Origin: CBDBCU01 sp965243185
Lineage (GTDB): Bacteria; Chloroflexota; Dehalococcoidia; Lucifugimonadales; UBA3495
Direction of reading: 5' to 3'
Assembly: GCA_965243185.1 (NCBI GenBank)
Contig: OZ251531.1
Span: 248,001-312,000 of the forward strand
DNA: 64,000 nucleotides
Below the pieces are notes generated by a model. That model was not told the DNA's origin, did not search any database, and saw only the letters and a list, made by a program, of their open reading frames with translations. Shown piece after piece: positions 57,321 through 64,000 of the stretch; positions within the stretch are counted from its first letter, which is position 1, and each line of letters begins with the position of its first letter. A program made the position numbers and the translations under genes.

Positions 57321-58692
57321 CCCTTTCCGCCTCCAGCAGTTCCCGGGCCCGGCGCAGTTCCGCCGCCACCCGGTTCGGCGCCGTGCCGCCGGGATTGTCC
57401 CGGGCGGCTACCGCGGCGGCGGCGGTAATGTTATACACGGCGGCGTCAAAGTGCGGCGAAAAACGGCGATATTCCTCTAAAGTCAATGCCGACAGTTCCT
57501 TATCCTCAGCTTCACACCAGGCGCACAGTTGCCGCATCACGCCGTGAGCTTCCCGAAAAGGAACGCCCCGGCCCACCAGATAATCCGCCAAGTCCGTAGC
57601 CAGCATATAGCTTTCCCCCGCCAACCGAGTTACCCGTTCCGTGTCCAGGGTCAAGCCGGCCAGCATATCGCGAAACACCGCCAAAGTCGCCAGCAAAGTG
57701 TCGACGGTGTCAAAAAAGCCTTCCTTATCCTCCTGCAAATCCCGGTTGTAAGTCAGCGGCAGCCCTTTCAGCAAAGTCAACAAAGCCATCAAATTGCCGT
57801 ACACCCGCCCGGTTTTGCCCCGGGCCAGTTCCGCAAAATCCGGATTGCGCTTTTGCGGCATTATGCTGCTGCCGGTAGTGAACCGCTCCGCCAAGCGGAT
57901 GAAACTGAACTCCCGGCTCGCCCAGATAATCAGCTCCTCAGCAAGGCGCGAGCAGTGCAGCATACAGATAGCGGCGGCCGACTGGTACTCGAGCAGAAAG
58001 TCCCGGTCCGAAACGGCATCCATACTGTTGGCGGTGATTTCCGGGAAACCCAGTTCCCGGGCCAGAAACTCCCGGTCCGTGGGATAAGGTACGCCGGCCA
58101 AAGCGCCGCTGCCCAAAGGCATAATGTTGACCCGGCGCCGGCAGTCCCGTAACCGGGCGGCATCCCGCCGGAACATCTGAAAGTACGCCAGCAAATGATG
58201 GGCAAACAAGACCGGCTGCGCCCGCTGCAAGTGGGTATAGCCGGGCATCAATACGCCCTCATACTTCTCCGCCAGATACAAGAGCGATTCCTGCACCCCG
58301 CGCAAGCCAGCCAGCGTCTCGTCAATGATTTCCCGGGTATAGAGGCGGATGTCCAGGGCAATCTGGTCGTTGCGGGAGCGGCCGGTATGGAGCCGCCCGC
58401 CGGCCGGGCCAATCAGCTGCGTCAACCGCCACTCAATGTTCATGTGCAAATCTTCGAGGGCGGCGTCCCACGGAAAATCCCCGGCTTCAATTTCGGCTTG
58501 AACGATTTGCAAGCCGTCAATGATCGCGGCCGCGTCCGCCTCCGGGATGATCCCCTGCCGGCCCAGCATCCGGGCGTGGGCCATCGAGCCGGCAATGTCC
58601 TGCCGGTAAAGGCGGCGGTCGTAGTGGATCGATACGGTGTAGTCGGCGTAGTCGGTCACGGGCGGACGCTTGGCTCCCGGCAGGATGGGCAA
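57310..58692 (-). CDS. argH: Argininosuccinate lyase
   Basis: Last step of arginine biosynthesis: argininosuccinate to arginine and fumarate. 460 residues with DLHMNIEWRLTQLIG, HTGRSRNDQIALDIRLY and the flexible loop GSSIMPQKRNPDFAEL holding the catalytic Ser. The N terminus is odd: normal ArgH begins with a W-G-G-R-F stretch, here replaced by MPILPGAKRPPVTDYADYTV. The start is TTG 58692 with no SD; GTG 58659 is another possibility. Catalytic parts are complete. Confidence 0.93.
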   Translation of the reverse strand: MPILPGAKRPPVTDYADYTVSIHYDRRLYRQDIAGSMAHARMLGRQGIIPEADAAAIIDGLQIVQAEIEAGDFPWDAALEDLHMNIEWRLTQLIGPAGGRLHTGRSRNDQIALDIRLYTREIIDETLAGLRGVQESLLYLAEKYEGVLMPGYTHLQRAQPVLFAHHLLAYFQMFRRDAARLRDCRRRVNIMPLGSGALAGVPYPTDREFLARELGFPEITANSMDAVSDRDFLLEYQSAAAICMLHCSRLAEELIIWASREFSFIRLAERFTTGSSIMPQKRNPDFAELARGKTGRVYGNLMALLTLLKGLPLTYNRDLQEDKEGFFDTVDTLLATLAVFRDMLAGLTLDTERVTRLAGESYMLATDLADYLVGRGVPFREAHGVMRQLCAWCEAEDKELSALTLEEYRRFSPHFDAAVYNITAAAAVAARDNPGGTAPNRVAAELRRARELLEAERDGC

Positions 58693-58753
58693 TGCAGTAT
58701 CAGCATAGCGCGAATGGCAGTTCGATTTGACTAGGGTTTGGCGACTTGCCGCG

Positions 58754-59578
58754 CTAATAATCGTTGGGGCGGAGATATTGGTAACTGGCGGTCAGGTTGG
58801 CAAAGACCTCCGGATGCGGCGGGATTTCCATTATCGCCGGCCCGGCGTAGCCCTTGGCCGCCAGCAGCCGCAGCATTTGCCGGCAATCCAAATCCCCATC
58901 AGCCACGGCGGGATAAGGCTCGCCCGCCCGGGACTGCTTGAAATGAACGATTTTCAGCAGATCCAAGGGCAGCTCATCCAGTTCCGCCAAAGCGTCCCGC
59001 TGCGGAAAACGGCGCAGCTGATTCACCGGGTCGGGACACAACCCCAGATAAGGGGCGGCCGCGGGCGTCATCCGGGCGCGACATTCCCGCACCAGCAAAG
59101 CCATACTGCCAATGGGCTGCCCGGAATTCTCCATTGAAAGGATAACGCCTTGACTCGCGGCTTCCCCGGCCAAATCAGCAACGCCCCAAGCCGCCGCCGG
59201 CAAATCAGCCGCCCTTTCCCAAGCGGCGTCAAAAGCCGCCGGATCCACAATCCGCAAATGGGGCGCGTCGCCGCCCACGATTTTAGCGGCCGCCAACGCC
59301 ATCTGAAACTGCTCCCCCTTCGGATCCGCCGGTTCCGTCAAGCACGGGAACGCCATCGCCAGGTCAAAAGTCAAGTTGGGGAAAATGGCGGCAATGGTCT
59401 GCAAGCCCAGCAGGTTCGGCCGCCAATCCGCGCCCTGCCCGCTTTCCCCGGCGCCCAGGCAAGTTTGCCGCAGTTCAATATGGCGGGCCCCGCAAGATTG
59501 GGCGGCGGCGATTAGTTCCGCCAAACTCTGCTCCGCCAAGTGACTGCGCCAGGAATTAGTTATCGCGCCAAAAATCAT
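58754..59578 (-). CDS. Sugar isomerase/AP-endonuclease-2-like TIM barrel
   Basis: 274 residues of the xylose isomerase-like TIM-barrel group. MIFGAITNSWRSHLAEQSL begins, HIELRQTCLG, LSMENSGQPIGSMALL, YLGLCPDPVNQLRR and IMEIPPHPE carry the likely metal-binding Glu, Asp and His residues. Substrate unknown; the family includes many sugar phosphate isomerases and inosose/hydroxypyruvate enzymes. Start ATG 59578 has GAGGA close upstream; GTG 59587 is an alternative. Probably separate from argH, 60 nt downstream. Confidence 0.82.
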   Translation of the reverse strand: MIFGAITNSWRSHLAEQSLAELIAAAQSCGARHIELRQTCLGAGESGQGADWRPNLLGLQTIAAIFPNLTFDLAMAFPCLTEPADPKGEQFQMALAAAKIVGGDAPHLRIVDPAAFDAAWERAADLPAAAWGVADLAGEAASQGVILSMENSGQPIGSMALLVRECRARMTPAAAPYLGLCPDPVNQLRRFPQRDALAELDELPLDLLKIVHFKQSRAGEPYPAVADGDLDCRQMLRLLAAKGYAGPAIMEIPPHPEVFANLTASYQYLRPNDY

Positions 59579-59690
59579 TTTCCTCACCTACGCCCCGGTT
59601 TGCAACTTCAACCCCGTGCCACTATAGCCCATATTCCCGAATTTCTCAAGGGGCAGCCGGGCATTTCCCCAAGCCGGCCGCCAACCCCCC

Positions 59691-60032
59691 CTACTTCAAC
59701 TTCGCCCGGTTCGTCCGCGGCTGCCAATCCCGAATTATCGCCGTCTCCAACGCATCCGTCTCCTCCCGGCTCCCCGTAAAGGCGTAGGAAAACTCGATGC
59801 TGTTGCCGAACAGATAAAACTCCCGGCTCAAAATCGGATTCGTTTCCCGCTGCAAATGCTGCAACAGCCGCCGCCGCAGGCAGGTCTCCGACTTCCCCAC
59901 ATACAGACACTCCCCATAGGGCATCCACAGCGCATAAACCCCGCTGCGCCCCCGCTCCAACCGCCGGACTTCCTCCTTGCGATAGGGCCAGTGTTCCATT
60001 TCCAGCCGATACTTCAGGATAAAAGGCGTCAT
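59691..60032 (-). CDS. GIY-YIG nuclease-like protein
   Basis: 113 residues. SGVYALWMPYGECLYVGKSETCLRRRLLQHL is a GIY-YIG core (GVY and YVGKS, then Arg), with Glu in TDALETAIIRDW and a basic NRAK tail. Starts at ATG 60032, 4 nt after the DUF1156 stop. The group includes homing, repair and phage-defence nucleases. Being coupled to a DUF1156 methylase, a restriction-like job is plausible but unproved. Confidence 0.85.
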   Translation of the reverse strand: MTPFILKYRLEMEHWPYRKEEVRRLERGRSGVYALWMPYGECLYVGKSETCLRRRLLQHLQRETNPILSREFYLFGNSIEFSYAFTGSREETDALETAIIRDWQPRTNRAKLK

Positions 60033-60036
60033 CACC

Positions 60037-62877
60037 CTACACCATCCGCTCCGCCGGCCCGCCGCCATCCTCATCCCCCATCCGCCGCTGCTCCGGCGTC
60101 TGCATCCGGTCAATAATATCCGCCCACGAAGTCACCAGATTGTTGAACAGCACCGCATTACCCGAATCCCGCCGCCGGTCGTAATAGTTGTAAAGAATCC
60201 GCGCCAGCCGCTCCACCCGTTCCACATTGCTGCCCAACTGCCGCGCCACCTGTCCCGCCCCGGCAATCCCCCCACCGCCCTCCCCCTCGGCTTCCCGCCC
60301 CAAATGATACGCCATCCGCCAACAGCCCTCCCACGCCGTTATCGCCAAGCCGGAACGCGACGGCTGATGCGGCGCAAACTCCGCCAACGGCCGCAGCTGC
60401 ACCACCCCGCCCTCCGCGCTAATCAGGCCGTGCGTGTCCCGCAGCCGGTCAATCACCACATTATGCGCCGTAGCCAGCGTCAACGCATCCCCAAAGCTGC
60501 CCGGCCCGCTCCCGTTGCTGTTCAGCCACGCCAGGCAAAACCGGCTTTCCCCGTCCAGTTCCCCCGATTCCTGCCGGTCGTAGTCGGCAATGGCTTTATT
60601 GATGGCCGTCAACGCCTCCCGCACCGTTACCGGCGTCCCACCCAAAGTCTCCACCCGGCTGTACCGCGAATAAACCTGCATCCCCGGCCCAATGGCCGCC
60701 TGCGCCAAATCCACCGGCGCAATGTGGCTTTGCCGCGTCAACTGATCCAACGCCGGCGGCAATTCCCGCTCCAGCTCGTCAAAAAACTGCCGCCGCGTCG
60801 CCATCCCCACCTCCTCCCGCCGCGGCCGGCACACCAGCACAATGGACGATGCCAGAGAGTTGGCGGCCAAGGCGTTAGACCGGGCGGCCCGTTCCGTCCG
60901 CATCGGCCAAGTACCAACTACCTCAAAGCCGGCGTTGATTACCGAAGTAAGCATCGTTTCCCAACCGGTCGAGGCGCGGCCTTCCCGTTCCTCCTCCTGC
61001 TGCTTGTAGGCATAGAAAATAGAGGACGGAAAGTCCGGGCTGCACCGCTCCCGGATTAGCCGCAAAGTTTGATTCAGCAATTCCTCGAAACGGTCTCGGG
61101 GGTTCTCGAACCTGGGGGCGGCTATCATCTCCTCGCTAGCAGGGACAAGGATGCTGCCAAACAAGTCCGGGTAGATGTCCCGGAGCAAGGGACGCAACCA
61201 GACATAGAAATAGTCGGAGAGTTCGGCGTAGCTGATGTTGTCGTAATAGGGCGGGTCAGTTACGATTACCGGGCCATTCTTGGCGTGAATAGTAGTGGAG
61301 GCATCGGCTTGGTGAACTTTTCCGATATTTACATCTGCCGGCAAAGACTGAACGACCTCGGCAACCCAATCAACTTGCGCCATCCAGTTTTGAGTAGCAG
61401 CGCAAAAAGGATTGGATTCTGCAAAGTCCCATATCATTGGCAGAGAGTGCGTAGCGAAAACGCCGGCGACTTTGTCGCCGGCGTTTTGCCAGCGCGAAAA
61501 ACTAGAACAAGAGTTCGTCATCCTACCTATCGCCAATGCAAGATAAGTCCGAATGGCATCGGCGTACTCGACTACTGCCCCATCGGATACAACTAACTGA
61601 ACTACGTCATCCATCAAATCGCTCATTGTAATATGGATGACCAATTGCCGCTCAGTGAACAGCTCTTGCCATTCAGAGAATCCGTATCCCTCAGCCCGCA
61701 AACTCATAGCTTGACCGGGGAACTTGCCATTAGGCCGCCATTCAGGTTTGGCAGAAACGGCCGCTTGAATATGTTCCTTAGTAGGCGACAAAAACAACCG
61801 CTTACGGTCGCCCTCAGCAACGATGCAAGTCATCACTTCCCCCAACTTTCCGGCCCGGGCCTGTTCCCGCACATACGCCAGAGTAGCGGTGTTGTCGCAA
61901 GCCACGCAGACCGCCCCGTTGCGGTCAACATTGCCGCCGACCGGCACATCCCGGCCGTGATTCTGTACCACGAAAGAAACGGTTTTACTTTCCTTATCCA
62001 CCACCGGCTTAATCCAGTGCTGATTGCCGGCTTTCTTGGAAACTTGAAAGGTTTTCAACAAAGGCATCGCAATGCCGCAAGCCGGGTTAGAACAAGGAAT
62101 CGTCCGCGCCCACAGCCAGGCAATAACGGTAGCCGCGCCGCCCTCCGGCAGTTCCACCGTCGGGTAAAGGTGTCCGATTTTGTCCCACGCCAATTCCCGC
62201 ATTTTGCGCCCGTAATAGCGAATGTCCGCCGCCAAGCCGGCCGCCCCCCGCCAGGGGATTTGCTTAGCTTGCTTGCCCTTGCCGACGCTAAAGCCCATCG
62301 GGTCGGCCTCCGGGTTCACCGGCGGCCGGTTGGCGAACCGCGGCGGCAGTTCAATCAAGGCTTTCGTAATCAGCACGGCCACCGGGTTCAGGTCCGAACC
62401 CACGGCCCGCAAGCCCAACCGCTGGGCCTCCAAGGGAATCGAGCCGCCGCCGCAAAAGGGATCATAAATCGGCTGCGCCTGCCGGTTCAGGTACTCCAGC
62501 ACGGCGGCCGGCTCCGTCGGCGCCGTCTCCCCCTTTCCCCGGGCCACGGAGCGGGCGATTTGCCAACGCGCTTCCGCCAGCAGGTTCGGGTCGTTGGAGT
62601 TCTCCCACTTCACCAACCGCCCCAGCAGGTTATGCAGCTTCGCCCGCTCAATGATGATTTCCTCAGTATCCGTCAAATAAGCCGACGGGTCATCGACCAG
62701 ACTGGCGAACAGCACCGCCCGGCACGCCGCCAAGGGCCGCCGCGCCCACCACAAATGCAAAGTCGAGGGATGCCCGTGCCGGATGGACTTCTCCCGCGCC
62801 GCCTCCGCGTTAATAACATCCAGCGGCAGGTCAACCTCAATCAGCTTCTTGCCGGCCAGGGCGGGCAAACCGTTCAT
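60037..62877 (-). CDS. DUF1156-type DNA methyltransferase (defence-associated)
   Basis: 946 residues. LIEVDLPLDVINAEAAREKSIRHGHPSTLHLWWARRPLAACRAVLFASL is the DUF1156 start. SAM motif I is DPFCGGGSIPLEAQRLGLRAVGSDLNP, and motif IV is TDPPYYDNISY about 390 residues later; in between are zinc-like Cys pairs (CSNPACG; CVACDN) and a recognition region. Related proteins occur in anti-phage islands. ATG 62877 has GGAG about 9 nt before it; GTG 62937 would add 20 residues. Followed by the GIY-YIG gene at 4 nt. Modification site unknown. Confidence 0.88.
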   Translation of the reverse strand: MNGLPALAGKKLIEVDLPLDVINAEAAREKSIRHGHPSTLHLWWARRPLAACRAVLFASLVDDPSAYLTDTEEIIIERAKLHNLLGRLVKWENSNDPNLLAEARWQIARSVARGKGETAPTEPAAVLEYLNRQAQPIYDPFCGGGSIPLEAQRLGLRAVGSDLNPVAVLITKALIELPPRFANRPPVNPEADPMGFSVGKGKQAKQIPWRGAAGLAADIRYYGRKMRELAWDKIGHLYPTVELPEGGAATVIAWLWARTIPCSNPACGIAMPLLKTFQVSKKAGNQHWIKPVVDKESKTVSFVVQNHGRDVPVGGNVDRNGAVCVACDNTATLAYVREQARAGKLGEVMTCIVAEGDRKRLFLSPTKEHIQAAVSAKPEWRPNGKFPGQAMSLRAEGYGFSEWQELFTERQLVIHITMSDLMDDVVQLVVSDGAVVEYADAIRTYLALAIGRMTNSCSSFSRWQNAGDKVAGVFATHSLPMIWDFAESNPFCAATQNWMAQVDWVAEVVQSLPADVNIGKVHQADASTTIHAKNGPVIVTDPPYYDNISYAELSDYFYVWLRPLLRDIYPDLFGSILVPASEEMIAAPRFENPRDRFEELLNQTLRLIRERCSPDFPSSIFYAYKQQEEEREGRASTGWETMLTSVINAGFEVVGTWPMRTERAARSNALAANSLASSIVLVCRPRREEVGMATRRQFFDELERELPPALDQLTRQSHIAPVDLAQAAIGPGMQVYSRYSRVETLGGTPVTVREALTAINKAIADYDRQESGELDGESRFCLAWLNSNGSGPGSFGDALTLATAHNVVIDRLRDTHGLISAEGGVVQLRPLAEFAPHQPSRSGLAITAWEGCWRMAYHLGREAEGEGGGGIAGAGQVARQLGSNVERVERLARILYNYYDRRRDSGNAVLFNNLVTSWADIIDRMQTPEQRRMGDEDGGGPAERMV

Positions 62878-62947
62878 AACAGGCAGCTCCGTAGTGGGGT
62901 AATTTTGGGGTTGCGGGTGGTAGCTTCCGATATTCACTTCCCGGGAA

Positions 62948-63811
62948 TCACGCGGCCAGTTCCTCGAGTACCAATTCCCGTTCCGACCAAGGTATTACCC
63001 GGTCATAGTTTTCTTTGAGACCCCGGATGACATCGGAAAAATCCTTGCGCGCGGCCGGGGGGCCTTTGGCGGCGTCCACCAAGGCATAAAGCAGGGTGCC
63101 TGTGGGGCGGGTGTGAGCCGTGTCGAGGCCGGCAAACACCGCCCAAGCCAGACTGTTGGATGACTGGCTGACCGGGCGCAACAGGCGTTCCGGCTGACTT
63201 GGGGACGCCAGTATCTTAAAGGGGAAACCGTGACGGCTGCCGCTCCGGCCCGGGATAGTTACCGCCGGCTTATAGTGGATTTCGCAGTCCTCCAGCCAGG
63301 AGCGCACTTCCTGATGGAACGGGGGCGTAGTTCCTGCCGGCTTGCGGGATTTGTGCGCCGGCTTAACAGCCGAGGTAGCCGCGGCCGCGCTTTCATCCTC
63401 GGAGCCAGGGGCCGGGGCGTCCTGCGCCAAAAAGAACATATCGTTGACCGCCAGCATTGCCTGGAGCAGGCTGTGCAGTTCCACCGGGAAGTTGTCCGGC
63501 CCGGCTTTGGTTTCCAGACGCCGGTTTTCCACCAGTTCCACCCCGAACCCCCGCACCGTTTGGGACAAAATCTCCCGCCGCCGCGGCGTGTCCCAAACGA
63601 ACCCCGACATTTCCAAATCGTCCAGGATATAGCCCGCGTCGGACAACCGAAAGCCCTTACCCTCCGGGTGGACATAAAGCTGGGTATAGTCGTTATGCCG
63701 GTCGATATGGGGGGTGGTGATTTCGTACCCCTCGCCGATGGGCTGCCAAGTGGTTTCCGACTTCAGCCAGCCCCAATACCGTTCCAACAGGCTCGCCATC
63801 TCCTCGCGCAT
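62948..63811 (-). CDS. DUF1828/DUF1829 domain protein
   Basis: 287 residues. Residues about 20-75 (YEITTPHIDRHNDYTQLYVHPEGKGFRLSDAGYILDDLEMSG) are the DUF1828 pattern and the last 110 (FPFKILASPSQPERLLRPVSQSSNSLAWAVFAGLD, DVIRGLKENYDRVIPW) the DUF1829 part. These occur in restriction or toxin-like contexts; biochemistry is not known to me. AGGAGG is 5-6 nt before the ATG. Placed between the truncated edge gene and the DUF1156 methylase. Confidence 0.82.
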   Translation of the reverse strand: MREEMASLLERYWGWLKSETTWQPIGEGYEITTPHIDRHNDYTQLYVHPEGKGFRLSDAGYILDDLEMSGFVWDTPRRREILSQTVRGFGVELVENRRLETKAGPDNFPVELHSLLQAMLAVNDMFFLAQDAPAPGSEDESAAAATSAVKPAHKSRKPAGTTPPFHQEVRSWLEDCEIHYKPAVTIPGRSGSRHGFPFKILASPSQPERLLRPVSQSSNSLAWAVFAGLDTAHTRPTGTLLYALVDAAKGPPAARKDFSDVIRGLKENYDRVIPWSERELVLEELAA

Positions 63812-63820
63812 AGCAACCTC

Positions 63821-64000
63821 CTATTGGATGCGGGGCGGATTCGTTATGTTGACGAATCCCATAAAGTCCCGCAAGGTTTGCCAAGTGTCGCCCAAATTGG
63901 TGAAAATGTCAACCGGCGCCGGCTTGGCCCACCGGTGGCCATAGCCCTCGCGGTAGTAGTGCAGGTGCGGCGCCGGAATTATCTCCTTGTCCGGGTTGCG
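63821..64000 (-). CDS. C-terminal end of an unrecognised gene, cut by the window edge
   Basis: The last 60 codons of an ORF whose start lies beyond 64000. They read HLHYYREGYGHRWAKPAPVDIFTNLGDTWQTLRDFMGF and end NPPRIQ. The HLHxYREGYG.+WA pattern reminds me of small proteins found beside DUF1828 genes, but I did not verify this. The stop is 9 nt before the DUF1828 ATG, so the four genes at this edge are one transcription unit. Confidence 0.7.
   Translation of the reverse strand, partial: RNPDKEIIPAPHLHYYREGYGHRWAKPAPVDIFTNLGDTWQTLRDFMGFVNITNPPRIQ

Overview
The window is high-GC bacterial chromosome. The most likely source is a Chloroflexota lineage of the uncultivated SAR202/Dehalococcoidia type. 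That is an inference from gene content: an LLM-type F420-like oxidoreductase, a LigB-type dioxygenase, BtpA, a lone family-5 solute-binding lipoprotein, acyl-CoA metabolism, a zinc-ribbon S4, L28 and L36, and frequent TTG starts. No rRNA gene is present to confirm it, and no CRISPR array was seen.

Layout. (1) 1-9610, plus strand: the distal part of the ribosomal superoperon, rpsE-rpmD-rplO-secY-adk-map-infA-rpmJ-rpsM-rpsK-rpsD-rpoA-rplQ-truA-rplM-rpsI, closed by a hairpin terminator. (2) 9642-18476, minus strand: a sulfur and methyl-cycle operon headed by a sigma70-type promoter, a SAM-I riboswitch and an intrinsic terminator, then mtnA, an arylsulfotransferase-like propeller protein, mtnP, a rhodanese, ahcY, metK, a phosphohexomutase and a CcdA-like membrane protein. 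(3) 18557-20369: a type II restriction endonuclease and N6-adenine methylase pair. (4) 20494-23773, plus strand: nicotinate phosphoribosyltransferase, with an apparently leaderless mRNA, and a single-chain EtfB-EtfA fusion. (5) 23774-26816: an accessory stretch with a candidate structured RNA, a secreted protein bracketed by two 56-nt repeats, and a single-chain MNT-HEPN toxin-antitoxin-like protein. (6) 26827-34073: acyl-CoA dehydrogenase, LLM oxidoreductase next to a tRNA-Gln, a Smr protein, and an operon of LigB dioxygenase, agmatinase-family ureohydrolase, BtpA and patatin. (7) 34092-43983: a MITE-like element, a peptide-type ABC binding lipoprotein, a coiled-coil/PD-(D/E)XK-like protein, MBL hydrolase, HIT protein, enoyl-CoA hydratase, alpha/beta hydrolase, a wrecked transposase, a tartrate/D-malate-type dehydrogenase, HicBA and a VOC protein.

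(8) 44042-47415, minus strand: four translationally coupled genes, REase-MTase-MTase-REase, in which the two REases share motifs. This is the most interesting locus and suggests a heterodimeric, asymmetric-site restriction system. (9) 47543-50010: a DUF433/PIN-like toxin-antitoxin pair, a hypothetical protein and an Asp-box propeller. (10) 50159-54576: an SDR lacking the usual catalytic Tyr, then a phosphatidylinositol/mannoside-like set (inositol-3-phosphate synthase, PimA-like glycosyltransferase, CDP-alcohol phosphatidyltransferase) and ribH. (11) 54667-59578: rpmB, a PQQ-dehydrogenase-like lipoprotein, rpe, argH and a sugar-isomerase-like TIM barrel. (12) 59691 to the right edge, minus strand: a defence-like run of GIY-YIG protein, DUF1156 DNA methylase, DUF1828/1829 protein and a truncated gene leaving the window.

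Dispersed hairpin repeats (stem around GGATTCCC/GGGAATGACGG and a second ATTCCTCGG/GGAATGACAT family) occur in several intergenic spaces, and one copy forms the 3' end of a gene. Functions are from motif recognition by eye. No database search was run.
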